The translations under genes and the position numbers were made by a program. A stretch of 64,000 bases of DNA, from positions 7,160 to 71,159 of the forward strand of contig CAKTCN010000018.1 of NCBI GenBank assembly GCA_934539295.1, given 5' to 3'. Position 1 is the first letter of the stretch. Every line of letters begins with the position of its first letter. The stretch is from an uncultured Allosphingosinicella sp. (GTDB lineage: Bacteria; Pseudomonadota; Alphaproteobacteria; Sphingomonadales; Sphingomonadaceae). Below are positions 7,697 through 16,272 of the stretch, piece by piece. The notes beneath the pieces were generated by a model. It made no database searches and had not been told where the DNA came from. It saw only the letters and a list, made by a program, of their open reading frames with translations.

Positions 7697-8470
7697 TCAA
7701 TCTATCTTCTGTGGCAGCCACTCCAGCCCGGCCGTCTCAAACCGGAACTGGCGATTGCCGTTGCTGTAAAACGGCAATTCCACGATGACCGACTTGGACC
7801 GCTTCAGCTTGTCGATGATCGCTGGCCCATAGGACGCGAATACCACGGAGGAGTCATTATCGGCGCTTTCGTTCAGGCTCAGCTTCTCCGTCGATCCGTC
7901 GAAATTCACCGTGCCGCTGCAACCATCAATCCGGCACAGGATCTGCCCCTTGTCCACGATGAACATGACGTCCTGGCCCCACTCGGGGTGCTTCCTGACG
8001 TGAATGGTTAGGCCTACCGTCCCGTAGGGAAAATCGAGATCCACGGTGTTTGTGCTTCTGACCCGCGCCTCAATGATCTCGCCATTGCGCACCTCGTCCC
8101 TTCGCCGGGAGTAGTCCCACTTCGAGGCGGGGGCTGCAGCTTCATCAGCCTTGCCGGCACCTTCCAGCGGCAGAGCCGAGTTCGTGGACGCCAGTTCCTC
8201 CGTTTCGGTCGCGTCCACGGAGGCGTCGTTCGAGGCGCACCTTCCGACCAGGAATATCAGGAAGACCAACCCGACTATGACAGCAAGGCCGCTGAAACGG
8301 CCCTTACGCCGCTTCTCCTGCTCAGTTCGGATGGTCTCCAGGTCCTCGGGTGTGAAATCAGCCTTGCAATGCTGGCAGCGCACGGCGCGAGGGTCGATCA
8401 GGTTTCGACACCGCGGACATTCGACTTTCGTGATCGTAATTCTCCCCCCCGGATGGGACGAAGCCAGCAC
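7697..8470 (-). CDS. Zinc-ribbon membrane-anchored protein
   Basis: A 257-residue protein. The N-terminus is a CxxC...CxxC zinc ribbon (C18, C21, C32, C35; CPRCRNLI and CQHCKADF), followed by a basic stretch and one transmembrane helix (about residues 57-77, ending GRC). An extracytoplasmic domain of about 170 residues contains a single CRIDGC pair. The zinc ribbon would face the cytoplasm. The only long-frame start is GTG 8470; a GGGGGGAG sequence about 30 bases inside the frame suggests translation may really begin closer to the ribbon at a rare start codon. Function unknown. Confidence 0.65.
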   Translation of the reverse strand: MLASSHPGGRITITKVECPRCRNLIDPRAVRCQHCKADFTPEDLETIRTEQEKRRKGRFSGLAVIVGLVFLIFLVGRCASNDASVDATETEELASTNSALPLEGAGKADEAAAPASKWDYSRRRDEVRNGEIIEARVRSTNTVDLDFPYGTVGLTIHVRKHPEWGQDVMFIVDKGQILCRIDGCSGTVNFDGSTEKLSLNESADNDSSVVFASYGPAIIDKLKRSKSVIVELPFYSNGNRQFRFETAGLEWLPQKID

Positions 8471-8535
8471 ACGCCGGTCAGTTGGTCAAGCTGGCGGCGG
8501 TAAGCGGGTCCGAGACGTCACCATACCCCGGCCTC

Positions 8536-8799
8536 ATGGCGCGCAAGTGGGACACAGGGCTGGTACGACCATACCGACCGCCTCCCGCCGATTTCCGCCA
8601 ACTGTACCTACTCCACGGCTGGAGCAAGGAGCTGAGGGAGGCTCTGCGCTCGAACGACCGCTGCATTGCGCGTTGGCTTGAACAATGCGGTGGCGATGAG
8701 TTGCGCGCCGCCCGGGCAAAGATAACGGGAGCAGCGCTACACCCAAGCCGGCGGTCTGCGCGGTATGTGCTTAAGCGTGATTCAAACAGGATCAGCTAG
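8536..8799 (+). CDS. Small HTH-like element protein
   Basis: An 87-residue basic protein. The core, RPPPADFRQLYLLHGWSKEL then RSNDRCIARWLEQ, matches a recurrent sphingomonad phage protein type in which a PADF motif precedes a helix-turn-helix of the resolvase/terminase-small-subunit kind (a helix, a short turn, then a recognition helix with IxRWL). It is likely a DNA-binding protein, possibly a relic of a terminase small subunit or a regulator. The ATG at 8536 is preferred; an upstream GTG at 8482 would overlap the region of the divergent zinc-ribbon gene. Confidence 0.6.
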   Translation: MARKWDTGLVRPYRPPPADFRQLYLLHGWSKELREALRSNDRCIARWLEQCGGDELRAARAKITGAALHPSRRSARYVLKRDSNRIS

Positions 8800-8830
8800 C
8801 GCTCCGTCAAAGCATGTAGCAGCATAGGCC

Positions 8831-9556
8831 ATGTCCAACGAACCCGACCTTCGCTCGCTAGAGAACTCGAGCAACGATCGCGCCATGCTTCTCGTCAATG
8901 CTGCAGGTGGCGTGCTTCCCGGTCTTGGTCCTATGATCTCGACCCTGATTACCGGCCACATTCCGCATCAGCGCATGGACAGGATTGCTGATTTCCTCAA
9001 GCACCTAGCTGGGCGTGTGAGCAGCATCGAGCAGACACTTGAGTCCTGCACGGCAGGTTCCCCTGAGCTCGACATCCTTGAAGATGCCTTCATGGCTGCT
9101 GGCCGAGCATTCTCCGGAGAACAACGAGAACGCCTTGCCAAGATTGCGGCGTTCGGCCTTTCCAGCGCCCGGCAGAGGCACCTGGAAGCAAAGCGTTTGC
9201 TCGCGATCGTTTCCGAATTGGATGATGAGCAAGTCCTGCTCCTGATGAGCTACTCGGGCCGCTTTGCCGGCGATCGGGAGTTTCATCGCCGTCATTATTC
9301 CATTGTTAGCCCCGCCATCGCCGCTCGTAGTCAAGAACAACACCACATACGGGAGCTGGCGCTCCAGCGCCTCGCATCAGCCGGCCTTTTGGAGCAACGA
9401 TACAAGAAGCGAGTCTCACGCCGCTCACTTAGCGACCCTTCGCATGAAACCATTCAGACTGTTCCTGACGGCCTCGGGATCTCTCCGGTAGGAGATTGGC
9501 TGGTGAAGAGATTGGTCGAGCTCGATGCTGCTGACGGGCCATCAGGCACTTTCTAA
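8831..9556 (+). CDS. Hypothetical protein with hydrophobic N-terminal segment
   Basis: A 241-residue protein. Residues 18-44 form a hydrophobic Gly/Pro-rich stretch (VNAAGGVLPGLGPM) followed by a long, charged helical region (HQRMDRIADFLKHLAGRVSSIEQTLE) and a C-terminal part that could hold a winged helix (LALQRLASAGLLEQR). Proteins with this order, a pore-like hydrophobic hairpin then helices, occur as uncharacterised phage-borne genes; I cannot assign a function. It sits alone between the HTH-like gene and the tail module. Confidence 0.55.
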   Translation: MSNEPDLRSLENSSNDRAMLLVNAAGGVLPGLGPMISTLITGHIPHQRMDRIADFLKHLAGRVSSIEQTLESCTAGSPELDILEDAFMAAGRAFSGEQRERLAKIAAFGLSSARQRHLEAKRLLAIVSELDDEQVLLLMSYSGRFAGDREFHRRHYSIVSPAIAARSQEQHHIRELALQRLASAGLLEQRYKKRVSRRSLSDPSHETIQTVPDGLGISPVGDWLVKRLVELDAADGPSGTF

Positions 9557-9714
9557 CGGCGGTAAGATCTTCCCCAGACATAGACGAACTTCCCTCCAGC
9601 CTCAGCTTCGCGAGCCGAGGGCCTCTTCGCATCCCGCGGCGAGGTTGGTGATCGGGGAACGGCTGGCTCCAGAGTGGCCGCCGGACCCCGGCACCCGACA
9701 CTCTGGAGATGGCC

Positions 9715-10335
9715 ATGTCCAACCGTACCCGCCGCATCGAGTTTGCCAGCGGTCTCGTGATCGAGCTTCCGCCTCACGACCCCACCCTCCGCACTGACCT
9801 CTGGATTGAGGCATTCGACGGCACTTACAGGCTTTGGCTTTCCCTGCCTGAGGTGCAGGAGCTCGAACACAAGTGCGGCTACATCGACGCTGAGGGTAAC
9901 AGGCGCCCGCGTGGCATCCTCGGCATCTATGGGGCAGTTGCTCGGGGGCGCTACGAGCTCGAAGGTCGCTCCGTCGGCTTCGCCGTTGAGGGCGCTGCTA
10001 CGGTCGCCGAGTGCCGCGAAACCATCCGCCTAGCCCTTATCGGGGGCGGGAACGCCGTCGTCGATGGCGTCCAAGTGAAGGTGGATGCCTATCGGGCAAA
10101 GCAGCTGGTGGACAACTATCTGGTACCAGCCGCAATCGAGGCGAGCTGGGATCTGGCATACATGATCCTGCACACGGCCGTGCACGGGCGCAAGCAGCGC
10201 CCGGAAGAGGACGGCACCACTTCGAAGATCGCCGTGCTCCCCAGCGACCCGGAAGGCGAGGAGATCGAGCCCACCGAAGATCAGCCGCTGCCGAACGCCG
10301 CTGACGAGGACGCGCTAGCAGAAGAGGCCATCTGA
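9715..10335 (+). CDS. Phage tail assembly chaperone (GTA gp10 / TAC_11-like)
   Basis: Protein of 206 residues resembling the gene-transfer-agent tail assembly chaperone family (Phage_TAC_11): an N-terminal beta part with WIEAFDGTYRLWLSLPEVQEL and a helical part with AATVAECRETIRLALIGGG and an acidic C-terminal tail. Such proteins coat the tape measure while the tube grows. The ATG at 9715 has GGAG six bases upstream, better than the ATG at 9709. Its place just before an HK97-gp10-like gene and the tape measure gene fits a siphophage tail module, although the major tail protein gene that normally precedes it is absent. Confidence 0.75.
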   Translation: MSNRTRRIEFASGLVIELPPHDPTLRTDLWIEAFDGTYRLWLSLPEVQELEHKCGYIDAEGNRRPRGILGIYGAVARGRYELEGRSVGFAVEGAATVAECRETIRLALIGGGNAVVDGVQVKVDAYRAKQLVDNYLVPAAIEASWDLAYMILHTAVHGRKQRPEEDGTTSKIAVLPSDPEGEEIEPTEDQPLPNAADEDALAEEAI

Positions 10336-10730
10336 TGGGCAAGTTCGAGCGCTTCGATACCGTGACGGACGCGATCATCACCGAGGTCGCCGGCAAGCTG
10401 CACGCGATCGGATCGCTTGTCGCCGTGGAGGCTCAAATCCTGATCACCACGGGCTCGGTCTCGGGCAAGCATCACGTGCCGTCAAAACCGGGAGACCCGC
10501 CACACAATGATGCTGGCGACTTGGCGAACGGCATAATTGTCCACCAGGCGGCGCCCCTCGAGGTTCAGGTGGTCAGCACGGCGGCACACTCCGTTCCGCT
10601 GGAGTGGGGAACGTCCAAGATGGCGGCTCGGCCGTTCATGCGTGTTGCGCGTGACCGCACTGCCAAAGAGGCGCAGCAGATGGCCGCGAAGGCGATCAAC
10701 CACGCCCTTCGCAAGCATTTCCGGAAGTAG
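10335..10730 (+). CDS. HK97 gp10-like tail completion protein
   Basis: A 131-residue protein of the HK97-gp10_like family, which acts at the head-tail joint or tail terminator. The signature is the mid-region SKPGDPPHNDAGDLANGI and the C-terminal half LEWGTSKMAARPFMRVARD, both typical of the family. It starts by TGATG overlap with the chaperone gene and stops three bases before the tape-measure start, so the three are one transcription unit. In complete phages this gene precedes the major tail protein and chaperone; here it follows the chaperone, a shuffled order. Confidence 0.8.
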   Translation: MGKFERFDTVTDAIITEVAGKLHAIGSLVAVEAQILITTGSVSGKHHVPSKPGDPPHNDAGDLANGIIVHQAAPLEVQVVSTAAHSVPLEWGTSKMAARPFMRVARDRTAKEAQQMAAKAINHALRKHFRK

Positions 10731-10733
10731 CCC

Positions 10734-13328
10734 GTGCCGGCCGTCCACACCGACCCGCTGATCCTCGACATCATGGCTCGCACTGACAAGCTCGAGCGCG
10801 CCATGAGGGGTGCACGGGCGCAATTCACCACTGAAACGGAGCAGATGAAGCGGGCGAGCGCTGCCATGCGGCGTCAGCTTGAGACGGACAGTGCCGCCAC
10901 CGGCTCGGCGTTCAAACGCATGGCTGGTTCACTCGCCGGCTTCTTCTCGGGCCGTGAGATCGTCGCGCTCACGAATGCCTTTACGCAGTTCCAGAACTCG
11001 TTGCGCGTGGCCGGTGTTGCGACCGCCGACTTAGGTGCTGTCCAGGATCGCCTGTTTTCCAGTGCGCAAAAGTATGGCGTCGAGCTCGGCACTCTCGGAT
11101 CCCTATATTCCTCGCTCACCAACGCGTCGAAGGAGCTTGGCGCCACCCAGGAGCAAATCTTCAAGCTAACTGACGTCGTTGCCGCTTCGCTGAAGGTGTC
11201 CGGCCAATCGGCTGAACAAGCAGGCGGGGCGCTGCTGCAGCTTGGCCAGGCACTCCGCGGCGGCAAGGTGCAGGCCGAGGAATATAATAGCCTGCTCGAC
11301 GGCATGTTTCCGCTGTTGGAAGCGGCAGCGGCTGGATCGGAAAAGTGGGGCGGGTCCGTCGCCAAGCTCACAGCTGACGTGAAGGACGGCAAAGTCGCGT
11401 CACAGGAGATGTTCGGAGCCATCCTCAATGGCTCCGGCGACGTGTTCAAGCGTGCGGAGACGGCGACGCTCTCCTTGGGCAGCGCTTACACGCAGCTTCG
11501 GAACGCGCTCACCGTCTATGTGGGTGAAGCGGCTCAGTCGAGCGGCGCGCAAGCCGCCTTGGTCGCGGGCATCCAGAAGCTCGCCGAGAACCTCGATACG
11601 CTCATCCCGGCCTTAGCCGTGGTCGGAACCGCCATGGGCGTGAAGTACGTCGCGTCCGCAGGCGCTGCCACCCTGGCAAGCGTGCGGGCCGACGCGGCAC
11701 TCCTTGGACTCAGCACCCGTGCTGGGGTGGCGGGGTTTGCGTTCGCCGCTTTAGCTCGATCGCTCGCGGTCAATGCGGCGGCCCTGGCAGTTGCTGCGGC
11801 AATCGCGGGCGTGGGCTCGGAACTCGCCACCACCAGCTCCCTGGTGCAGCAGGCGAATACGCAGTTCGACGAGATGCGCCGACGGCTGGAAGCAACTGGC
11901 GCCGGAGCGCAGGCGGCTGGGGATGGTTCCCGGCAAGTCGGTGATGGGGCCGCCAGCGCAGAGCCGAAGGTCCGCAGCTTCGCGGGTGCGGTGGGCGAAT
12001 TGGCGGACCAGCTCTACCGCCAGGCTCAAGCAGCGCGCACCGCTCGCGTCGAGACGCTCGAGAAGCGACTGGCCGACTCCCAGACCGCGGAAAAGGATCT
12101 GGGCAAGCGAACGCCGGCTGGCCGGAACGACGCTTCCCAGTTCAGGCGAGGCGACTTCCTCAACAACATTGGCGTGATTGGCCGGGCGGCCACTGGGGGC
12201 CTTCGTAGCGTGCTCTCCGGAGGACGGACCGACCGCGAGATCATGGATGCTTACACCAAGCAGGTGGGTGTCAGCCGTGACCTTCAGCGGCAGGTTCGTG
12301 ATGCCAAGGCAGCGCCACTGACCAGCTATATTCCCAAACCGAGCGCGGGCGTCCCAGCCGCATCTGGTAAGCCGAAGAAGACCAGAGCCTCTCGCGCATC
12401 CAGCGGCCCATCGCCCGAGCAGATCCGCGAGGAGCAGCAGCGCATTGCGGCGGAAATCGCGAACGCACAGATCGGCTATCTGCAGGAGCTCGGACAAACG
12501 ACGCAGAACGCCGCGGATCGGGCCGCCCTCGAGCAGAAGGTGATCGAGGCAATCCGTGCCGCGAACGAGCAGGAGATCAAGAACAACGAGGCGCTGAACG
12601 AGGCTCAACGCACGAAGCTGGTCGAGATCAATGGCCAGGTGGCCGACCTCCGAATGCAGCAAGTTCAGGACCGCGAGGCAGAACGCCTTCGCCAGCAGCA
12701 GCTTGCACTCACCAGCCAGGCACTCAGGGATGAAGATGCTCTGCTCCAGATGCAGGCGGGCTTGGTTGATACGGCCAACGAGCGCCGCGAGATCGAACTG
12801 CGTCGCCTCGACATCGCCTATCGCTTGGAGCAGGCAGCGATTGCAGAGGACCTCGCCCAGGCCGAGATCGCCAACGATACCGCTCGTATTGCGGCTGCAC
12901 GTAAGCGGCTCGCCGACCTTGAAGAGCGCCGGGGTGTAGAGACCGACGGCGTGCGGCGGGACACGGAAAGCCCTGCCGAGCGGTATATGCGCGAGGCCAA
13001 CAGAACCGGCGCACAGATCGGCGAGGACATGGAGGAGATCGGCACCCGCGGCCTCGACGCCTTGAACGACGGCCTGGTCGATGCGATCACCGGGGCCAAG
13101 AGCCTGGGCGAAGCCTTCAGCAACGTCGCCGATCAGATCATCAGCGATCTCCTACGGATCGCAGTCCAGCAGGCTGTGATCAAGCCGCTTGCCAATGCGC
13201 TATTTGGTGGCGGCACAGGCGGCGGAGGCTTCGGCGGCGGCCTCGGCGCGATCTCCGGCTCCCTCGATCCTGATCAACCCGCCTTCACCGCCATCGGATC
13301 CTTCCAAACACGGAGTCCCTCAGCATGA
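10734..13328 (+). CDS. Phage tail tape measure protein
   Basis: A long, mostly helical 864-residue protein starting at GTG 10734. Residues 60-290 are the conserved tape-measure N-terminal domain (FFSGREIVALTNAFTQFQNS to the region with LLQLGQALRGGKVQAEEYNS and MFPLLEAAA). A hydrophobic Ala-rich segment follows (about 285-370), then long coiled coil (about 560-740), then a lambda gpH-like C-terminus with ADQIISDLLRIAVQQAVIKP and a Gly-rich end. It sets tail length and is delivered during infection; at about 860 residues it would specify a moderately long tail. It overlaps the next gene as ATGA. No head genes accompany it. Confidence 0.92.
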   Translation: MPAVHTDPLILDIMARTDKLERAMRGARAQFTTETEQMKRASAAMRRQLETDSAATGSAFKRMAGSLAGFFSGREIVALTNAFTQFQNSLRVAGVATADLGAVQDRLFSSAQKYGVELGTLGSLYSSLTNASKELGATQEQIFKLTDVVAASLKVSGQSAEQAGGALLQLGQALRGGKVQAEEYNSLLDGMFPLLEAAAAGSEKWGGSVAKLTADVKDGKVASQEMFGAILNGSGDVFKRAETATLSLGSAYTQLRNALTVYVGEAAQSSGAQAALVAGIQKLAENLDTLIPALAVVGTAMGVKYVASAGAATLASVRADAALLGLSTRAGVAGFAFAALARSLAVNAAALAVAAAIAGVGSELATTSSLVQQANTQFDEMRRRLEATGAGAQAAGDGSRQVGDGAASAEPKVRSFAGAVGELADQLYRQAQAARTARVETLEKRLADSQTAEKDLGKRTPAGRNDASQFRRGDFLNNIGVIGRAATGGLRSVLSGGRTDREIMDAYTKQVGVSRDLQRQVRDAKAAPLTSYIPKPSAGVPAASGKPKKTRASRASSGPSPEQIREEQQRIAAEIANAQIGYLQELGQTTQNAADRAALEQKVIEAIRAANEQEIKNNEALNEAQRTKLVEINGQVADLRMQQVQDREAERLRQQQLALTSQALRDEDALLQMQAGLVDTANERREIELRRLDIAYRLEQAAIAEDLAQAEIANDTARIAAARKRLADLEERRGVETDGVRRDTESPAERYMREANRTGAQIGEDMEEIGTRGLDALNDGLVDAITGAKSLGEAFSNVADQIISDLLRIAVQQAVIKPLANALFGGGTGGGGFGGGLGAISGSLDPDQPAFTAIGSFQTRSPSA

Positions 13329-14113
13329 GCTCGCTCACGATCATCCAGCAGAAAGACGCGGTGCACCTGATCACCGACGCTGCGCACTATGACATGGAAG
13401 GCGTCGTGTGCTCGATCGCAAGCAAGGTGGAGGAGCTGCCGAACTCAGGATGTGTGTTCGCTCTCCGCGGCGCCAGCTACGCCACCATACCCTTGCGCTT
13501 TCTACTTTCGCGGCTGCGCTCACTGGACGCCGTCACCAACGCCTTGCCCGGCATCATCTCCGTGATCGACGGGACGTTTGATGATCTGACGGCGGGCCAA
13601 GCCCAGCCCGAGCAGCGGCATTTCGAGGTGACGGTCGCTGGCTGGTCCGACCGCATGCAGAGCCTTGTCGTCGGAATCGCCACCACCTACGAGCCCTCCG
13701 ATCCGAACGACCCGCTCGGCTTCTCATTCCAGCCCGGGTACGAGACGGGGGTGCCGTTCTACGCGCCGCCAGCCGTCATGATCCCGCCAGTCGACTTCCC
13801 TCATGCGATCGGCCGCGAGATCGAGACCCAGGAAGACATCGACAGCCTAGACCCTGCTGTTGACGGACTGGCGATGTTCGAGGCGCAGCGGCGGTATCCC
13901 GCGCTCTTTGCGGGTGACGTGCAGTACCTGGTCGGCGGCTTTGCCGAGCTGACCACCGTGCGCCGTGAGGGTGTGACCCGCCGCATCCTCAAGGAATGGC
14001 CTGACGAGGTTGGTCGCCCTTTGCAGCCGGAGGGCGCTGCACCTGTGGAGGAGCTGCGCCGCCAACTAGCCGAGGCCGACGTCCAACCTGTCCGCCGCTG
14101 GATGACGGGATGA
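13325..14113 (+). CDS. Tail-module protein, possibly Ntn-hydrolase-like
   Basis: A 262-residue protein translationally coupled (ATGA) to the tape measure. The N-terminus, SSLTIIQQKDAVHLITDAAH, followed by a Gly-containing strand pair and KVEELPNSGCVFALRGASY, resembles proteasome/Ntn-hydrolase-like proteins found downstream of tape measure genes in some siphophages, but the match is my reading only. A Pro-rich linker (about residues 145-170) leads to a C-terminal helical part. It ends the tail module: no baseplate, NlpC peptidase or fibre genes follow, so the module is truncated or borrowed. Confidence 0.6.
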   Translation: MSSLTIIQQKDAVHLITDAAHYDMEGVVCSIASKVEELPNSGCVFALRGASYATIPLRFLLSRLRSLDAVTNALPGIISVIDGTFDDLTAGQAQPEQRHFEVTVAGWSDRMQSLVVGIATTYEPSDPNDPLGFSFQPGYETGVPFYAPPAVMIPPVDFPHAIGREIETQEDIDSLDPAVDGLAMFEAQRRYPALFAGDVQYLVGGFAELTTVRREGVTRRILKEWPDEVGRPLQPEGAAPVEELRRQLAEADVQPVRRWMTG

Positions 14114-14142
14114 GTGGTGCGCCTTGAAACGGGAGCGCCACA

Positions 14143-14418
14143 TTAGGGCCGCTTGAGTTGAATCCAGTCCATGGAAGGCTTGTTTATTCCCTTAATTGCC
14201 CAGTCGGCCTGCTCGCCGAACTCTATGACGATCAGCCCGTCATTCGCGTCCATCGAGTCCCTAAGTACATCTCGAATGCGCGCCGCAGGTCCGGATGTTT
14301 CAATTAGCCAGACCGACTCAAGGACATGCGCGTAGGCTACGGACTTGAGGGTCTTGTGAAGCGCCTCATAGCCGCGCCCCGGAGCGCGCAGGTCATAGCT
14401 CACCATCCAAATGCTCAT
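14143..14418 (-). CDS. SinR/Cas2-like ferredoxin-fold protein, stand-alone
   Basis: A 91-residue protein with the layout of the Cas2/VapD-type ferredoxin fold: first strand MSIWMVSYDL with the conserved Asp at position 9, a helix with YEALHKTLKS, a second strand with ESVWLIET, a helix (RIRDVLRDSMD) and a last strand DGLIVIEF. This matches proteins called SinR-family in public annotation, which are related in fold to the CRISPR protein Cas2. No CRISPR array or cas1 is present. It is the last gene of a leftward operon, nine bases after the Excalibur gene, with AGGG before its ATG. Role unknown; a nuclease or a Cas2-like scaffold are possible. Confidence 0.7.
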   Translation of the reverse strand: MSIWMVSYDLRAPGRGYEALHKTLKSVAYAHVLESVWLIETSGPAARIRDVLRDSMDANDGLIVIEFGEQADWAIKGINKPSMDWIQLKRP

Positions 14419-14427
14419 TATGTTTCC

Positions 14428-14685
14428 CTACTCGCATCCAACCCCATCATTGTCGCGGTCCAGCTTTGGACTATAGCCCGGATCACCGCGCCGGACCGGT
14501 GCTGCACCAGCCGCCCGGGCAGCCGCACAGTTTTGGTAGTAAACGGAGCCTCCTGATCGCGCAGGTTGCGCCTTCGCGTTGCTCGCCTTCCCCTTTGATC
14601 GACGCTGCGCGTCAGCCGGGTCGCTCCAGGAGCCTAATCCTGCCAGCAAGAGCAAACATGCGAAGGAGCCTAGCGCGCGCCTCAT
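14428..14685 (-). CDS. Secreted Excalibur calcium-binding domain protein
   Basis: An 85-residue exported protein: signal peptide residues 1 to about 26 (cleavage after ADA), a basic spacer, then an Excalibur domain from about residue 48 with YYQNCAAARAAGAAPV and the closing DRDNDGVGCE. The two Cys (C53, C84) and the DxDxDGxGC calcium loop (D76, D78, D80) define the family; it is an extracellular calcium-binding module often linked to surface nucleases. The start overlaps the stop of the upstream DUF2939 gene as ATGA, and the Cas2-like gene follows, so all three are co-expressed. Confidence 0.85.
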   Translation of the reverse strand: MRRALGSFACLLLLAGLGSWSDPADAQRRSKGKASNAKAQPARSGGSVYYQNCAAARAAGAAPVRRGDPGYSPKLDRDNDGVGCE

Positions 14686-15227
14686 TGAGCGCCCCCGCTG
14701 GCCGGCCCGCCGCTAAGCGCATCTTGTGGGATCCGGATCTCGGACAGCTTCCAGCCCAACCCATGTCGCTTGAAGATGATGTCCGCCTCGTCTTCGGCCG
14801 CGGTTACCAGCCGAAACTGATCCATCCCATCCTGCTCGATTCGAGCTTCGTTGGCGTCCACGGCGAACGGCGCCTTCTGCTCGCCTGCCGCCGGCTTTTC
14901 CGCGGCCGCATCTCGGGCGAACATCGCGCGCATGGTGTCGGGGGTGAGAAAGCCATCAATCATGGGATCAATCATGGCCATCGCGAACATGGCGCCGAGA
15001 CCTTCAAGGCCATCTCCCGCCTGAGTGGCCTTCACCGCCATCTGAGCCTTCAACTGGCTCTTGGTCGTGTCGCGAAGATTGGGGAAGTCGATATACCCAG
15101 CCAGCTTGTCACTATCACGATCCTGGGCAGCCTCCCGCATCTGGTACAGCGTCCAGCGCGGCGAGCCGAAATACCAGCCGGCACCTAACAGCGCGATCAC
15201 GATAGTCGCGACGATCAATTTGCGCAT
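14682..15227 (-). CDS. DUF2939 domain protein
   Basis: A 181-residue protein with an N-terminal membrane anchor or signal (RKLIVATIVIALLGAGWYFG) and the DUF2939 core: LYQMREAAQDRDSDKLAGYIDFPNLRDTTK, then a long helical region and a C-terminal strand pair FRLVTAAEDEADIIFKRHGLGWKLSEI. The family is a small periplasmic lipocalin-unrelated fold of unknown function. The ATG at 15227 was chosen over longer frames because of a strong GGGGGGAAG site just upstream. It heads the DUF2939-Excalibur-Cas2-like operon. Confidence 0.8.
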   Translation of the reverse strand: MRKLIVATIVIALLGAGWYFGSPRWTLYQMREAAQDRDSDKLAGYIDFPNLRDTTKSQLKAQMAVKATQAGDGLEGLGAMFAMAMIDPMIDGFLTPDTMRAMFARDAAAEKPAAGEQKAPFAVDANEARIEQDGMDQFRLVTAAEDEADIIFKRHGLGWKLSEIRIPQDALSGGPASGGAQ

Positions 15228-15368
15228 AGCTTCCCCCCTGTTTCGACAGATGTTCCCCAGAATGGCGTGGAGTGGAAGTGCCATCTGCATCCTCAATGGG
15301 CTATTCACACCAAGCCTCAATCGCGCGATTGCATGGGTGACTAGCATCGACGAACCCCCGGAAGGCAT

Positions 15369-16235
15369 ATGCAGGAAATCAACGCGCTCAGCTTCCTTGG
15401 AGCCGCCACAGCCATGGCCCGGATGCACCAGATCTTCTATGGTCTCCCGGCAGCGTATAGCGAGACGTTAATCCCGGCGAGCGTGGCGACGCTAAGGCCT
15501 CCCGTGGAGAACTTCGTCGCCGAAGCCGAGAAAGTCGGTGCCAAGCTAGCGGTGAAGTCCGCAAATCGGCTTCTTGCGCGATTAGCGGCTGAACCCTGTG
15601 ACTTGACCGTCTACCTGGCCGTGACTGCAATGCAGGACATAGAAAGCAGGTTCGCCGATCACGTGGCAGACGTGAAGATGTTCGCGATGTCGGAGCATGA
15701 GTCCGTGCTGATGCAACCGGCTGATGAGCTGGTGGAACTTGCCGGTTTCTCAATCCGCTATCCTAGAACCTCGTACGAGGTAGAAGAGGCTGCAAAGTGC
15801 TTAGCCCTAGGCCGCTTCAACGCCGCCGTTTTTCACGCGATGCGAATGCTCGAGCTTGGCATTAAGGCATTAGCGAAACGGCTCGACATCCCTGATCCCG
15901 TGAAGACGTCCGAGAAGAATTGGGGCGTCCTGCTTCGAACGATCATAGCTAGGATCGACGAACTTTGGCCCGCGTCGAAGCGGCTCCCGAGTTCGGAAGG
16001 TGCCGAGTTCGAGGCGCTCCATGCCACTTTGGACGCCATTCGGAACCCTTGGCGTAATGCAACGATGCACGTGGAGACCATCTATGCTCCGCATGAAGCT
16101 GGTCACATCCTCCGATGCACAGCCTTCTTCATGAGGCGCTTGAACGATCTGTGCGATGAAGACGGAAATCCAGCCGGCCCGATCACTACGCCTGCGCTTG
16201 CCAGCAGCGACATTGAGATGACCGCGACCTCTTAG
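15369..16235 (+). CDS. HEPN-like protein with RNxxxH motif
   Basis: A 288-residue helical protein. The C-terminal half resembles a HEPN domain: a helix with GRFNAAVFHAMRMLELGIKA, a second helix with WGVLLRTIIARIDEL, and then RNATMH (R229, H234), the Rx4-6H arrangement that is the RNase active site of HEPN toxins. Proteins with this layout occur in prophages and mobile elements. The start has GGAAGG upstream. If the motif is active it would cleave RNA; a fold-only HEPN is also possible. It is a single gene, divergent from the DUF2939 operon. Confidence 0.6.
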   Translation: MQEINALSFLGAATAMARMHQIFYGLPAAYSETLIPASVATLRPPVENFVAEAEKVGAKLAVKSANRLLARLAAEPCDLTVYLAVTAMQDIESRFADHVADVKMFAMSEHESVLMQPADELVELAGFSIRYPRTSYEVEEAAKCLALGRFNAAVFHAMRMLELGIKALAKRLDIPDPVKTSEKNWGVLLRTIIARIDELWPASKRLPSSEGAEFEALHATLDAIRNPWRNATMHVETIYAPHEAGHILRCTAFFMRRLNDLCDEDGNPAGPITTPALASSDIEMTATS

Positions 16236-16272
16236 CGCTTCGCGTGCCGCGCCGATCTGACCTGTTGTTCGA

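Noticed and set aside
14143..14418. CRISPR-Cas locus suggested by the Cas2-like protein
   Set aside because: No repeat-spacer array and no cas1 or other cas gene anywhere in the window.
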